Assembly: GCA_903898785.1 (NCBI GenBank)
Contig: CAIUGU010000244.1
Span: 1-64,000, forward strand
DNA: 64,000 bases
Origin: an uncultured Pseudomonadota bacterium
GTDB lineage: Bacteria > Pseudomonadota > Gammaproteobacteria > Steroidobacterales > Steroidobacteraceae
Direction of reading: 5' to 3'
Within the stretch, counting starts at the first letter, position 1, and every line of letters starts with the position of its first letter. The notes beneath the pieces were generated by a model. That model saw only the letters and a list, made by a program, of their open reading frames with translations. It searched no databases and was not told the origin of the DNA. The translations under genes and the position numbers were made by a program. Below, piece after piece: positions 51,290-62,418 of the stretch.

Positions 51290-52089
51290 GGAGTGGTGCC
51301 TGTCGCCGCCAGCGCTTCGGGACCCTGCGCGAGGAAGGCCCGGAGTGTCGCCAGGAACTCCTCTGCATGGGAGATGAAGGGAGCGTGCCCTGCACGAGGG
51401 ACGATATGAAGGGCCGCTCCGGGAATGTGCTCCGCCAGGTAGTGGCTCGCACCGGGAGGCGTGACCCGATCGTACTCACCGGCGATGACGAGACTGCGCA
51501 CGCCGATGTTCGCCAGCGTGGGTCGCAAGTCCATTGCCGCGAGCACGCCGAGGCCCGACTCGAGGGCCGCCTGCAATGGCAGGCCTCCCGAGACCAGTTT
51601 GTGGCGCAATTCCCGCAGGCTGGAAAGCTCGCGCTCGTCACCGCGAACCTGCAATGCCAGAAAGTCCTGGATGGTGGCTCGATAGTCGTCACGCAGGCGC
51701 GCAGCGAAGTTGCCGAGCACTTGCTGCGTCATCGCCGGCTTCCAGTCCGCTGTCGTCACGAATCGGGGCGTGGTTGAGATCAGCACGAGTGCGGCAATCC
51801 GCTCAGGTGCGAGCGACGCGAGGTGCAGGGCGATCATTCCCCCAAGCGACCACCCGAGCACGGTGGCATGCCGGGGAACGTAGGGCGCCACTGCGCGAGT
51901 GAAGTCGTCCAGGGTCACGCATTGTGATGACCATTCGCTACGGCCGTGCCCGGGCAAGTCGATGCGATGCAGGCGATAAGCCCCGGCCAGCTCGGCGGCC
52001 ACGCCGTCCCAGATCCCGGCATTCAATCCCCACCCGTGCAGCAACACGAGGTCGGGACCCGTGCCCTCGATCTGCACGTGCAGCTTCAT
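51286..52089 (-). CDS. bioH: Pimeloyl-ACP methyl ester carboxylesterase BioH
   Basis: LVLLHGWGLNAGIWDGVA; VLGWSLGGMIAL; bio operon context with ATGA overlaps on both sides. Confidence 0.95.
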   Translation of the reverse strand: MKLHVQIEGTGPDLVLLHGWGLNAGIWDGVAAELAGAYRLHRIDLPGHGRSEWSSQCVTLDDFTRAVAPYVPRHATVLGWSLGGMIALHLASLAPERIAALVLISTTPRFVTTADWKPAMTQQVLGNFAARLRDDYRATIQDFLALQVRGDERELSSLRELRHKLVSGGLPLQAALESGLGVLAAMDLRPTLANIGVRSLVIAGEYDRVTPPGASHYLAEHIPGAALHIVPRAGHAPFISHAEEFLATLRAFLAQGPEALAATGTTP

Positions 52090-53333
52090 GCGGGACCTCG
52101 CAGCGACTTGAGCCGGGTCAGCGCTGCGAGCAACCGTTCAACGTCGTCGTCCTCGTGGGCCGCAGACAAGGTAATCCGCAGTCTGGCACTCCCTTCAGGC
52201 ACCGTTGGCGGGCGAATGGCACTGACGAGAACGCCTGCATCGAGCAGTTCGCTACTGGCGCGCAGGGCCGCCTCCTCGCTGCCGAGGACGATGGGCTGGA
52301 TCGGTGTTGACGAGGGCAGTACCGGCCAGCCGTTCGACGCAGCATGTTCACGGAAGCGCGCGATATGTCCGTGCAGCCGGTCGCGCCTCCATTGCTCGTC
52401 CAGCGCGATGCGCAGCGATGCGCGGGTAGCTGCGGCAATCGGCGGCGGCAGCGCAGTCGTGTAAATGTAAGTCCGCGCCCTCTGGATGAGCAGCTCGATC
52501 AGGCTGCTGGAGCCGGCGACAAATGCGCCGAAGGTACCGAATGCCTTTCCCAGTGTTCCCATCAGTACGGGCACCGACGTCGCATCGAGGCCGGCAGCGT
52601 CGACGCTGCCGCGCCCGTTCCGGCCCAGGACGCCAAGACCGTGGGCGTCATCGACGATCAGGTGCGCCCCGTAGTGCCTTGCCGTACGGGCCAGCGCCGG
52701 AAGCGGCGCGACATCCCCGTCCATGCTGAACACGCCGTCCGTCAGCACCCAGGCCGACCCCGGCGACGCTGCATCCGACACACGCGCAAGCCGCCGCTCC
52801 AGCGCCCCAGCGTCGGCGTGGGCATAGCGGCTGACACGGGCCCCGCTGCCGAGTCCTGCATCCAGCAGCGAAGCATGATTCAGCCGGTCCTCGAGCACCC
52901 GATCCCGCGAGGAGAACAACGCACTGGCGATGCCGAGGTTCGCCATGTACCCCGTTGAGAAGACCAGGGCGCGCTCCCGTCCGGTGAATGTGGCGAGCTC
53001 GCTTTCGAGAGCGTCGTGCTCCGGGCCATGTCCCGTGATCAGGTGCGAGGCGCCGCTGCCCACGCCGTAACGCTGCGCAGCCACGACACAGGCACTGATC
53101 ACGGCAGGATGGCTCGCAAGGCCGAGATAGTCGTTGCTGCAGAAAGAAATGCATGACCTGCCATCGACCACCACCCGCACCGGATGCGCGATGTCCGGCG
53201 CCTCGACGCGGCGTCTCCTGCGGTAGCGGCTTGGGCTGATTTCTGCGAGGCGCGCGAGCAGTGCCGGGTCGAGCAGAGAGCCCTCGTTATCCCCGGCCAC
53301 GGTGGTCGACATGATTTGGACTGCCGCACTCAT
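52086..53333 (-). CDS. bioF: 8-amino-7-oxononanoate synthase
   Basis: [53 protein letters not shown]. Confidence 0.97.
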   Translation of the reverse strand: MSAAVQIMSTTVAGDNEGSLLDPALLARLAEISPSRYRRRRRVEAPDIAHPVRVVVDGRSCISFCSNDYLGLASHPAVISACVVAAQRYGVGSGASHLITGHGPEHDALESELATFTGRERALVFSTGYMANLGIASALFSSRDRVLEDRLNHASLLDAGLGSGARVSRYAHADAGALERRLARVSDAASPGSAWVLTDGVFSMDGDVAPLPALARTARHYGAHLIVDDAHGLGVLGRNGRGSVDAAGLDATSVPVLMGTLGKAFGTFGAFVAGSSSLIELLIQRARTYIYTTALPPPIAAATRASLRIALDEQWRRDRLHGHIARFREHAASNGWPVLPSSTPIQPIVLGSEEAALRASSELLDAGVLVSAIRPPTVPEGSARLRITLSAAHEDDDVERLLAALTRLKSLRGPA

Positions 53334-54348
53334 GCCGGGCGTGCAGTACGGGCGTCGCGGTGTCCGTCGCAGGGACGGCCGCTTCGGGACGGATGCCGAG
53401 ACGCGCGAACAGCTGTCGATCCGCATCTTCCTCCGGGTTGCCTGTGGTCAGCAGCTTGTCGCCGTAGAAGATCGAATTCGCGCCGGCCAGGAAGCACAGC
53501 GCCTGCAACTCATCCGACATCTCGCTCCGTCCGGCAGACAACCTGACATGTGCTTTCGGCATGAGGATGCGCGCGACGGCGATGGTGCGCACGAAATCGA
53601 GCGGATCCAGCGGCGCTGCGCCAAAGAGCGGCGTGCCCGCGACCTGGACGAGCTGGTTGATCGGCACGCTGTCCGGATGCTGCGGCAGTGTCGCCAGCGA
53701 GTGCAGCAGCCCGGCGCGGTCGGCCTTCGATTCGCCCATTCCCAGGATCCCCCCGCAGCACACCTTGATCCCGGCATCGCGCACTGCCTGCAGCGTATCG
53801 AGGCGATCCTGGTACGTGCGCGTGGTGATGATCTTGTCGTAGTACTCCGGGGACGTGTCGAGATTGTGGTTGTAGTAGTCGAGGCCCGCCGCCTTCAGCG
53901 CCTCGGCCTGCTCGGGTTCGAGCATTCCGAGCGTTGCACAGGTTTCGAGGCCGAGCGCACGCACGCCGCGAATCATCTCCGCCACGGCGGCAATCTGGTG
54001 CTTCTTGGGGTTGCGGTACGCGGCACCCATGCAGAAGCGGGTGGCACCGCTCTCCCGGGCCGCGCGGGCGTGCTCGAGCACGGTCTCGACGTCGAGCAGC
54101 GCCTCCCGCTCGATTCCCGTGTCATAGCGGACGCTCTGCGGACAATAGGCGCAATCCTCGGGGCAAGCGCCTGTCTTGATCGACAGCAGCGTGCTCACCT
54201 GGACTTCGTTCGGGTCGAAGTGCTCTCGATGTACCCGCTGCGCATGAAACAGGAGGTCTGCGAAAGGCAGGTCCAACAACGAGCGGACCTCGTCCAGGGT
54301 CCAGTCCGTCCGAATCTGCCCCAGTCGTTCAACACTCAAGCGGGTCAT
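53287..54348 (-). CDS. bioB: Biotin synthase
   Basis: [22 protein letters not shown] (radical SAM CxxxCxxC); [38 protein letters not shown]. Confidence 0.98.
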   Translation of the reverse strand: MTRLSVERLGQIRTDWTLDEVRSLLDLPFADLLFHAQRVHREHFDPNEVQVSTLLSIKTGACPEDCAYCPQSVRYDTGIEREALLDVETVLEHARAARESGATRFCMGAAYRNPKKHQIAAVAEMIRGVRALGLETCATLGMLEPEQAEALKAAGLDYYNHNLDTSPEYYDKIITTRTYQDRLDTLQAVRDAGIKVCCGGILGMGESKADRAGLLHSLATLPQHPDSVPINQLVQVAGTPLFGAAPLDPLDFVRTIAVARILMPKAHVRLSAGRSEMSDELQALCFLAGANSIFYGDKLLTTGNPEEDADRQLFARLGIRPEAAVPATDTATPVLHARHECGSPNHVDHRGRG

Positions 54349-54402
54349 GAAGATCCTCGGGATTTGCAGCGGGCACCCGCAGGCGCGGCCGGTTGATAAA
54401 GG

Positions 54403-54424
54403 GTGCATTTCTGCAGAAACGCAC
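54403..54424. promoter_or_regulatory. 22-bp palindrome GTGCATTTCTGCAGAAACGCAC, candidate operator between bioB and comF
   Basis: Dyad with a single mismatched pair, in the bioB/comF divergent intergenic region. Confidence 0.45.
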
Positions 54425-54522
54425 CGGCAATCCTGCTTTCCGCGGCTCGCCGCGAGCGCCAGACTGATCGCGAACGGCAGTATTCAGGCGGCCCATTCCG
54501 CTGTCAACCCGGACTCGACATC

Positions 54523-55236
54523 ATGGTCAACGGTTGGTCAATCTTTGTTCATTCGCTGCTGCCGCCATCCTGCGTCTTGTGCGGCGGGCCGGGGCAGCCA
54601 CCGGACCTGGACCTCTGCGCTGCATGCGAGCTTGACCTCCTGCCCAACTCGCCTGCGTGCGCACGGTGCGGCGACCCGTTGGCAGGGAATGCAGGCGGCA
54701 CCCTCGTCTGCGGTGCGTGCATCCGGCGGAAGCCGCACTTTCACGCCACCTACTGCGCGTTCCGCTATACCTATCCGCTCGACCGCCTCGTCCTCGGACT
54801 CAAGTTCCACGGGGCGATCGCGCATGGCCGCGTACTGGGAACGCTGCTGGGACAGAGGGTATCGAGCCAAGCGCTCGTCGCCCTGCCCGATCTCATCGTG
54901 CCGACGCCATTGTCGGATGCGCGCTTCCGGGAGCGGGGCTACAACCAGGCGACGGAGCTTGGCCGGCCTGTCTCGCGGATCCTGGGTATTCCGCTGCGAA
55001 CGGATCTCGTGGTCCGCCAAAGGCACACCCGCGAGCAGGCCGCGTTGACCCGGAAGGATAGGAGGAAGAACGTGCGGGGTGCATTTGCCGCCACCGCTTT
55101 AGTAACGGACGCCTCCATTGCCGTGCTCGACGATGTCGTGACGACCGGCAGCACTGCCAACGAGTTGGCCAGGGTATTGCTTGGCGCGGGCGCCAGGGAG
55201 GTACAGGTCTGGGCCGTCGCGCACGCAGGACACTGA
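54523..55236 (+). CDS. comF: ComF-family phosphoribosyltransferase-like protein
   Basis: CVLCGG...CAACELDLLP...CARCGDPL zinc-finger-like Cys pairs; AVLDDVVTTGSTANELARVL PRPP loop. Confidence 0.94.
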   Translation: MVNGWSIFVHSLLPPSCVLCGGPGQPPDLDLCAACELDLLPNSPACARCGDPLAGNAGGTLVCGACIRRKPHFHATYCAFRYTYPLDRLVLGLKFHGAIAHGRVLGTLLGQRVSSQALVALPDLIVPTPLSDARFRERGYNQATELGRPVSRILGIPLRTDLVVRQRHTREQAALTRKDRRKNVRGAFAATALVTDASIAVLDDVVTTGSTANELARVLLGAGAREVQVWAVAHAGH

Positions 55237-55298
55237 CTCGGGAAGAGCTTCCGGCCTGCACTGAACATCGGCGATCAAGCCGTGTCAGAGCTGCCACA

Positions 55299-56486
55299 AT
55301 GTCGCCCATGCCAATCAATGCAATCCGCCGCTTCCTGCAGCTCGAATCGTCGGGTGGATTCCTGCTGGTGATGGCAGGTGCGCTCGCGATGATTCTCGCG
55401 AACTCGCCCCTGGCGGATCACTACGACAGGTTCCTCGACTTCCCGCTGGCGCTCCACGCGGGCCCCTTCGCCTTCGCAAAGCCCTTGCTGCTGTGGATCA
55501 ACGACGGATTGATGGCGGTCTTCTTCCTGCTGATCGGCCTCGAAGTGAAGCGGGAGGTCCTGGAAGGAGAACTGGCGGACCGGGCGCGCATTGCGCTCCC
55601 TGCCTTCGGGGCGATCGGCGGCATGCTCGTGCCTGCGTTGATCTACGTCGGCTTCAATTGGGGCGATCCGACCGGCCTGCGCGGCTGGGCAATCCCGTCT
55701 GCGACCGACATCGCCTTTGCGCTCGGCGTGCTACAACTCCTGGGCAACCGGGTGCCCGTGGGGCTCAAGGTGTTCCTGCTGACGCTGGCCATCATGGACG
55801 ACCTCGGCGCGATCGTGATCATCGCGATCTTCTATACAAGCGACTTGTCGATGCTATCGCTCCTGCTGGCCGGGTTCGCAGTGGCGATCCTCGTGGCCTT
55901 CAACCTGAAGAACATCAGCCGGGTACCGCTCTACATCCTGGTCGGACTGGTGCTGTGGTTCTGCGTGCTCAAGTCCGGCGTTCATGCCACGCTGGCTGGC
56001 GTGGCTACGGCACTGGCGATTCCGATGCGGGACGCGGGCAATCGTGATCGTTCCCCGGTGCGGGATATCGAGCATCAACTCCATCCGTGGGTGGCGTTCG
56101 GCATCCTCCCCGTATTTGCGTTTGCGAACGCGGGCGTCAGCCTTGCCGGACTCACGCCTGCCACGTTGCTCGATCCCATTCCGCTCGGGATCGCCCTCGG
56201 CCTCTTCGTGGGCAAGCAGCTGGGTGTCTTCGTGTTTGCGTGGCTTGCTGCAGTGCTGGGCCTGGCCCGCCTGCCGGTGGGCGTAACGTGGCGTCAGCTC
56301 TATGGCGCAGCCATCCTGTGCGGCATCGGCTTCACGATGAGCCTGTTCATCGGCTCTCTGGCGTTCGAGCAGGCTGCGGCCGGCCACGAAGTGAACGACC
56401 GGCTCGGGATCCTGGTCGGCTCGCTGCTGTCTGCGTTAGTGGGCTATTTCTTCCTGAAGTCAAGCCTGCGCGAGCCTGTCGACTGA
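55299..56486 (+). CDS. nhaA: Na+/H+ antiporter NhaA
   Basis: WINDGLMAVFFLLIGLEVKREVLEGEL; IPSATDIAFALGVL; ALAIMDDLGAIVIIAIFYT-like. Confidence 0.97.
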   Translation: MSPMPINAIRRFLQLESSGGFLLVMAGALAMILANSPLADHYDRFLDFPLALHAGPFAFAKPLLLWINDGLMAVFFLLIGLEVKREVLEGELADRARIALPAFGAIGGMLVPALIYVGFNWGDPTGLRGWAIPSATDIAFALGVLQLLGNRVPVGLKVFLLTLAIMDDLGAIVIIAIFYTSDLSMLSLLLAGFAVAILVAFNLKNISRVPLYILVGLVLWFCVLKSGVHATLAGVATALAIPMRDAGNRDRSPVRDIEHQLHPWVAFGILPVFAFANAGVSLAGLTPATLLDPIPLGIALGLFVGKQLGVFVFAWLAAVLGLARLPVGVTWRQLYGAAILCGIGFTMSLFIGSLAFEQAAAGHEVNDRLGILVGSLLSALVGYFFLKSSLREPVD

Positions 56487-56497
56487 GGCGGCAACCC

Positions 56498-57442
56498 TCA
56501 AGTCCGGAACAGGTACTCGAGTGCAATGCCGATGAAGACAGCCATGCCGAAGTAATTGTTGTTCAGGAAGGCGCGAAAGCACTTCTCCGGCATTCGCTCT
56601 CGAAGCAGCCACTGTTCATAAAGCGAGAAACAGGCCGCCGCTGCGAGACCACCGTAGTACCAGGCGCCGAGTTCGAGGTCGTGCCCGACGAGCCACAGGG
56701 CCAGCAGCGTCATCAGCTGCATGATCCCGATGACCGCACGGTCCGCCTCGCCAAACAGGATGGCGCTGGAACGTACACCGATCTTGAGGTCGTCTTCCCG
56801 ATCGACCATCGCGTACATGGTGTCGTACGCCGTCGTCCACAGCAGCGAGGCCATGAACAGCAGCCAGCCGATCCGCGTCACTTCGCCTGCCTCGGCGGCA
56901 TAGGCCATCGGCACCGACCAGGAGAACGCAATGCCGAGGTACAGCTGCGGGATCGGGAAGAAGCGCTTGAAGAACGGATACGTCACGGTCAGCACGGCGC
57001 CCACCAGCGCCAGCTGCTGCGTGAACCGGTCCAGTGTCATGACGAGTCCGAGCGCGATCAGCGACAGCGCAACGAACAGCATGATCGCTTCCTTGGGTTC
57101 CACCCGACCCTGCGCCATCGGGCGCTCGCGGGTGCGACGGACGTGGGGATCGATCTTGCGATCGGCGAAATCATTGATGACGCACCCTGCCGAGCGCATC
57201 AGGAAGACACCCAGCGTGAACACGATGAAAACGCGGGGCTGCGGATGTCCGTCAGACGCGAGCCAGAGTGCCCACAGCGCAGGCCACAGCAGCAGGAACG
57301 TGCCGATCGGACGATCCAGCCTCATCAGTCGGCCATAGTCGCCCAACGTGGCTGCCAGTTGTGGCAGGACCTGGGAGGCGAAGGCGGTTTCGTTGAAGCG
57401 CTCGCCCCAGCTGCGGGGGCGATTGCCTGCGGGAGTCGTCAT
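56498..57442 (-). CDS. ubiA: 4-hydroxybenzoate octaprenyltransferase
   Basis: YGRLMRLDRPIGTFLLLWPALWALWLA; RSAGCVINDFADRKIDPHVRRTRERPMAQG; YDTMYAMVDREDDLKIGVRSSAILFG. Confidence 0.97.
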   Translation of the reverse strand: MTTPAGNRPRSWGERFNETAFASQVLPQLAATLGDYGRLMRLDRPIGTFLLLWPALWALWLASDGHPQPRVFIVFTLGVFLMRSAGCVINDFADRKIDPHVRRTRERPMAQGRVEPKEAIMLFVALSLIALGLVMTLDRFTQQLALVGAVLTVTYPFFKRFFPIPQLYLGIAFSWSVPMAYAAEAGEVTRIGWLLFMASLLWTTAYDTMYAMVDREDDLKIGVRSSAILFGEADRAVIGIMQLMTLLALWLVGHDLELGAWYYGGLAAAACFSLYEQWLLRERMPEKCFRAFLNNNYFGMAVFIGIALEYLFRT

Positions 57443-57557
57443 TGGCCCTCTTGACCTCAAGTGAAGCGGAGTGACTTTGCCGGTGATGGTCATCCGAGGT
57501 CAACAAGCTTTTCTCGCGTCGGTACGACGGACGTGGGGCAGCGCTGCCTGCGCCTGA

Positions 57558-59657
57558 TCAAACCCGGCTGAATCGTTCGCCGGTGCCGATCCAGCGGCTG
57601 AGCAGCGGGGCAATCACATCCTCATTGTCCTCGAGCAGGGACGTGGCAGCCTGCTGCACGCGTGGCAGCAAGTCGGCATCGCGAAGGAGATCAGCGACCC
57701 TCATCCTGGCGAGCCCGGTCTGCCGCGTACCAAGCAGTTCGCCTGGGCCGCGCAGTTCGAGATCGCGCCTCGCCACTTCGAAACCGTCATTCGTGTCACG
57801 CATGACACCGAGCCGTTCACGCGCAATTTCGGTCAGCGGAGGCTTGTAGAGGAGCACGCACGTGCTCTCCTGGCTGCCTCGGCCGACTCGGCCCCGGAGC
57901 TGATGCAACTGGGCGAGACCCATGCGTTCCGCGTTTTCGATGACCATCAGGCTGGCATTCGGCACATCCACGCCCACTTCGATGACCGTGGTCGCCACGA
58001 GCAGATGGATGTCCCCGGCCTTGAAGCCCGCCATGACGGCATCCTTCTGCTGTCCAGTCAGGCGGCCGTGGATCAACCCGACCGTGAGCCCGGGCAGGGC
58101 TGCCGCCAGCGTCGAGGCGGTTTCCTCCGCGGCCTGGGCTTCGAGCAGGTCCGACTCCTCGATCAGCGGGCAGACCCAATAGGCCTGCCGCTTGCCCTGG
58201 CAGGCCTCCAGGATCCGCTGGATGACGTCCACGCGGCGGGACTCCGGCAGCACCACCGTCTTCACAGGCGTTCGCCCTGGCGGCAGCTCGTCGATGATCG
58301 ACACGTCGAGATCCGCATACGCTGTCATGGCCAGCGTTCTCGGGATCGGCGTGGCCGTCATGATGAGCTGGTGCGGGAACCGGCCGCTTGCCTGGCCCTT
58401 TTCCCTCAGCAACAAGCGCTGGTGCACACCGAACCGATGCTGCTCGTCGATGACGGCGAGGCCGAGTCTAGAGAACGCAACCTGCTCCTGGAACAGCGCG
58501 TGAGTCCCGACGGCCACGCTGATCTCGCCGGAGGCAAGGCCTGCCAGGGTCTCTGCTCGTTTGCGGGCCCCGAGCCTTCCGGTCAGGAGCGCCAACGAAA
58601 CATTCAAGGGTTCGAACCAGCTGGCGAAGTTGCGGGCGTGCTGCTCGGCGAGGAGCTCCGTGGGTGCCATCAGCACGACCTGAAAACCAGCGTCAACAGC
58701 GTGCAGCGCTGCCAGCGCGGCCACCACGGTCTTGCCGCAGCCGACATCTCCCTGAACCAGCCGCAGCATCGGTTTTGATGCCGCGAGGTCCTGCTCGATC
58801 TCGTGCCAGACGCGGGACTGTGCGCCGGTCAGCGAGAAAGACAGGTTCCCGAGGAACTGCGCCGGCAGTCGGCTGCGCGCGGGCATCGACCAGCCAGGAT
58901 CGGTCTGGATGTTCCTGCGCAACAGCCTGAGGCTGAGGTGTTGGGCGAGCAATTCCTCGAAGGCGAGGCGCCGCTGCGCCGGGTGCAATCCCATAGACAA
59001 CAACTCGACACTCGCATCGGGTGGAGGCCGGTGCACGTATTGCAGCGCCGACGCCAGCGTCGGCATGTCGAATCCCTTCAGCAATCCCGAGGGCAACCAG
59101 TCGCGTACGCCTTCGCTCCCCAACTCCTTCAGTGCCAGGGTTGCCAGGCGACGCAGGCGGGCCTGTGCCACCCCTTCCGTTGCGGGGTAGACCGGTGTCA
59201 GCGCATCTTCCGTCTCTCCATTGGTGTCCGTGTCGACACGACGATACTCCGGATGGACGATCTCGAGTCCGAGCGGTCCGCGCCTTGCCTCGCCAAAGCA
59301 GCGAATGCGCACACCGCGCGCCAGTGCAGCCTGCTGAGCACCGGAAAAATGGAAGAACCGCAGCGTCAGGAACCCGGAGCCGTCGGCGATCCTGCAGATG
59401 AGCTGGCGCCTGCCGCGGAAGACGACCTCCGCCAGCTGCACTTCCCCTTCGACCACAGCCCGGTCGCCGGCCTGCAGCGACCCCATCGGCACGATGCGCG
59501 TGCGGTCTTCGTAGCGCAGGGGGAGGAGGAACAGGACGTCCTGAACCGTGAAGACACCCAGCTTCGCCAGCTTCTCGGCGAGCGCAGGCCCGACGCCGGA
59601 AAGTGCCGTTACCGGCCGGAGTTCAGGGAGTGCCATGGGCTTGGGCGACGCTGCCAT
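57558..59657 (-). CDS. recG: ATP-dependent DNA helicase RecG
   Basis: LVQGDVGCGKTVVAALAAL; LAVIDEQHRFGVHQRLLLREKG; MTATPIPRTLAMTAYADLDVSIIDELPPGRTPVKT. Confidence 0.98.
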   Translation of the reverse strand: MAASPKPMALPELRPVTALSGVGPALAEKLAKLGVFTVQDVLFLLPLRYEDRTRIVPMGSLQAGDRAVVEGEVQLAEVVFRGRRQLICRIADGSGFLTLRFFHFSGAQQAALARGVRIRCFGEARRGPLGLEIVHPEYRRVDTDTNGETEDALTPVYPATEGVAQARLRRLATLALKELGSEGVRDWLPSGLLKGFDMPTLASALQYVHRPPPDASVELLSMGLHPAQRRLAFEELLAQHLSLRLLRRNIQTDPGWSMPARSRLPAQFLGNLSFSLTGAQSRVWHEIEQDLAASKPMLRLVQGDVGCGKTVVAALAALHAVDAGFQVVLMAPTELLAEQHARNFASWFEPLNVSLALLTGRLGARKRAETLAGLASGEISVAVGTHALFQEQVAFSRLGLAVIDEQHRFGVHQRLLLREKGQASGRFPHQLIMTATPIPRTLAMTAYADLDVSIIDELPPGRTPVKTVVLPESRRVDVIQRILEACQGKRQAYWVCPLIEESDLLEAQAAEETASTLAAALPGLTVGLIHGRLTGQQKDAVMAGFKAGDIHLLVATTVIEVGVDVPNASLMVIENAERMGLAQLHQLRGRVGRGSQESTCVLLYKPPLTEIARERLGVMRDTNDGFEVARRDLELRGPGELLGTRQTGLARMRVADLLRDADLLPRVQQAATSLLEDNEDVIAPLLSRWIGTGERFSRV

Positions 59658-59707
59658 GGGACCTTCCGTTGCAGTTGTCCGGCGCGTGGGCAGTCAGTCG
59701 TCGTGCT

Positions 59708-60088
59708 TTACAGCTCCAGGATGCAGTCCATCTCCACGGCAGCGCCCCGGGGCAGGGCGCCGACGCCAATCGCGGCACGCGCAGGATAGGGCTCCTTGAA
59801 ATACTCCGTCATGATGCGGTTGACCGCGGCGAAGTGCTGCAGGTCCGTGAGAAACACATTCAGCTTGGCGACATGGCTGAAATCGCCCCCGGCCGCAGTG
59901 ATGATCGCCTTGAGGTTGTCGAGGACGCGGCGGATCTGCTGATCCATGTCGCCCGTCACCAGCTGGCCCGTGGCCGGATCGAGGGGAATCTGTCCCGACA
60001 CGTAAACCGTGTTGCCGCACTTGACTGCCTGAGAGTAAGTACCGATCGCACCGGGCGCATGCGGGGTCGAGATGATGGTGCGTGTCAT
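59708..60088 (-). CDS. ridA: RidA-family reactive intermediate/imine deaminase
   Basis: [54 protein letters not shown]. Confidence 0.96.
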   Translation of the reverse strand: MTRTIISTPHAPGAIGTYSQAVKCGNTVYVSGQIPLDPATGQLVTGDMDQQIRRVLDNLKAIITAAGGDFSHVAKLNVFLTDLQHFAAVNRIMTEYFKEPYPARAAIGVGALPRGAAVEMDCILEL

Positions 60089-60230
60089 GACGGGGCCTCG
60101 GGGTCGTAAAGGAAGCGGGTGGATGCCTGCCCGTGCGGCGGACAGGTCACGGCGATGCAGTGAATTCTAGAGACAGCAAGGTCGATGTGCGAGCGATCGA
60201 CGCATGGACGTCGCATCGGCCGGCAGCGAA

Positions 60231-62387
60231 TCAGGCGCAGGTGCGGATGACCCTGAGGACATCGGGCATCTTGCGCACGCTCTTGATCACCTTGGCCAGA
60301 TGCTTGCGGTCGCGCACCTGCAGTTCGAAGATGATCGTCGACGCATCGGTATCGCTCTCGAGCATGGACACATGGTCGATATTCGTCTGCGTCCCGGCGA
60401 TGTCCGACGCAAGGGCCGCCAGGACGCCGACCCGGTTTGCGACTTCGACCCGCACCTCGACCGCGTACAGGCGATCGACGCCGGCCTGCCAGCTCACCGA
60501 CAGCCACTTGTCGGGCTGCTTGCGGTAACTGCGCAGGTTGCCGCAGGACTCGCGATGGATGACGACACCGCGGCCGCTCGACAGATAGGCCATGATCGGA
60601 TCATTCGGAAGCGGGAAGCAGCAGCGTGCATAACTCACGACGAGGCCTTCCGTGCCGGCGATGGCAAGCGGATCCTTCTTGGTGAGCGGTTCCGGTGCGA
60701 CCGCATCCGTCGGCAACAGTCTGCGGGCAACCAGCGGCGCCAGCCGTTCGCCGAGGCCAATCTGCTCGAACAGCTGGTCCGGCTTCTCCAGGCCGAGATC
60801 CGTGACCACCTGCTGCAGCTGCCCGTCGTCGATCTTCTTCAGTGACAGCGAGAGTTCGGACAACGCCTGATTGAGCAGGCGCTTGCCGAGTTCGATCGCC
60901 TCGCTGTGCTTGAGGCCTTTGAGGTAGTGCCGGATGGCCGCGCGGGCCTTGGCGGTGACGACGAAATTGACCCAGGCCGGGTTTGGCGTGGCGCCCTTCG
61001 CCGTGATGATCTCGACCGTCTGGCCGTTGCGCAGGGGCGTCCTGAGCGGGACGAGGCGGCGGTCGATCTTGGCAGCCACGCAGTGATTGCCGACGACGGT
61101 ATGCACGTCATAGGCAAAGTCCACCGCAGTGGAATTCCGCGGCAGGCGCCGGATGTCGCCCTTGGGAGTGAAGACATAGACCTTGTCGGGGAACAGGTCG
61201 AGCTTCACGCTCTCCATGAACTCTTCCGAGTTGCCGCCCTGCTGCATTTCCATGAGCTGCTTCAGCCACTCATGGGCGTGATCGCTGTAGGCCCGGCCCT
61301 GGGCTTCGCCCGCCTTGTACTGCCAGTGCGCCGCGATGCCCGACTCGGCGACGCGATGCATGTCCTCGGTGCGGATCTGCACTTCGATCGGCATGCCGTT
61401 CGGCCCGAACAGCGTCGTGTGCAGCGACTGATAACCGTTGATGCGCGGGATCGCGATGTAGTCCTTGAAGCGGCCCGGCATCGGCCGGTACAGCCCGTGC
61501 ACGATTCCCAGCACCCGGTAACAGGTGTCGATGCTGTCGCAGACGATGCGGAAGCCGAACACGTCGACGATCTCGGCGAGCGATGCGCTCTTGCGGCGCA
61601 TCTTCTGGTACACGCTGTAGAGGTGCTTCTCGCGGCCTTCGACCCGGCCCGCGATGTTGGCCTTCTTGAGCGATGTCTGGATGTTTTCCAGGATCTTGCT
61701 GATGAACTGCTTCTGGTTGCCCCGCGCCTTCTTGAGCGCCTTTTCGATGATCCTGTAGCGGCCGGGGTACAGCGACTTGAAGCCTAGTTCTTCCAGTTCA
61801 CTCTTTATGGAGTTGATGCCCAGGCGGTTGGCGATGGGCGCGAAGATCTCGAGCGTCTCGCGGGCAATGGCGCGGCGCCTGGCCGGCGGCATCGCACCGA
61901 GCGTTCGCATGTTGTGCGTGCGGTCCGCCAGCTTGACCATGATGACGCGGATGTCCCGGACCATCGCGAGCAGCATCTTGCGGAAGCTTTCGGCCTGGGC
62001 TTCTGCGCGGCTGCGGAACTGGATCTGGTCCAGTTTCGACACGCCGTCCACGAGGTCGGCTACCTGCGTGCCGAACTTCTCGGCGATCTCTGCCTTGGCG
62101 GTCGGGGTGTCCTCAATGACATCGTGCAGGATGGCTGCGACGATGGTCTGCGCATCGAGGTGCAGGTCGGCCAGCAGGTCGGCCACCGCGACGGGGTGCG
62201 CGATGTAGGGTTCGCCGGAGAGGCGCTTCTGGCCTTCGTGTGCCTGGGCACCGAACTCGTAGGCTTCGCGGACCTGGTCCACTTGTTCCGGCGGCAGGTA
62301 GGTCTCAAGCTTGTTGAGAAGCTGGGTAACGCCTATCGAGCGTCTTCCTGACGGCCAGAGATTCCGTATGGAAGACGCATAGTCCAT
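60231..62387 (-). CDS. spoT: Bifunctional (p)ppGpp synthetase/hydrolase SpoT
   Basis: ILHDVIEDT HD-domain motif; PGRFKDYIAIPRINGYQSLHTTLFGPNGMPIEVQIRTEDMHRVAESGIAAHW; TGS and ACT domains. Confidence 0.97.
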   Translation of the reverse strand: MDYASSIRNLWPSGRRSIGVTQLLNKLETYLPPEQVDQVREAYEFGAQAHEGQKRLSGEPYIAHPVAVADLLADLHLDAQTIVAAILHDVIEDTPTAKAEIAEKFGTQVADLVDGVSKLDQIQFRSRAEAQAESFRKMLLAMVRDIRVIMVKLADRTHNMRTLGAMPPARRRAIARETLEIFAPIANRLGINSIKSELEELGFKSLYPGRYRIIEKALKKARGNQKQFISKILENIQTSLKKANIAGRVEGREKHLYSVYQKMRRKSASLAEIVDVFGFRIVCDSIDTCYRVLGIVHGLYRPMPGRFKDYIAIPRINGYQSLHTTLFGPNGMPIEVQIRTEDMHRVAESGIAAHWQYKAGEAQGRAYSDHAHEWLKQLMEMQQGGNSEEFMESVKLDLFPDKVYVFTPKGDIRRLPRNSTAVDFAYDVHTVVGNHCVAAKIDRRLVPLRTPLRNGQTVEIITAKGATPNPAWVNFVVTAKARAAIRHYLKGLKHSEAIELGKRLLNQALSELSLSLKKIDDGQLQQVVTDLGLEKPDQLFEQIGLGERLAPLVARRLLPTDAVAPEPLTKKDPLAIAGTEGLVVSYARCCFPLPNDPIMAYLSSGRGVVIHRESCGNLRSYRKQPDKWLSVSWQAGVDRLYAVEVRVEVANRVGVLAALASDIAGTQTNIDHVSMLESDTDASTIIFELQVRDRKHLAKVIKSVRKMPDVLRVIRTCA

Positions 62388-62418
62388 GGTCGCAGGATGG
62401 GATCAGGACAGGAGGGGT

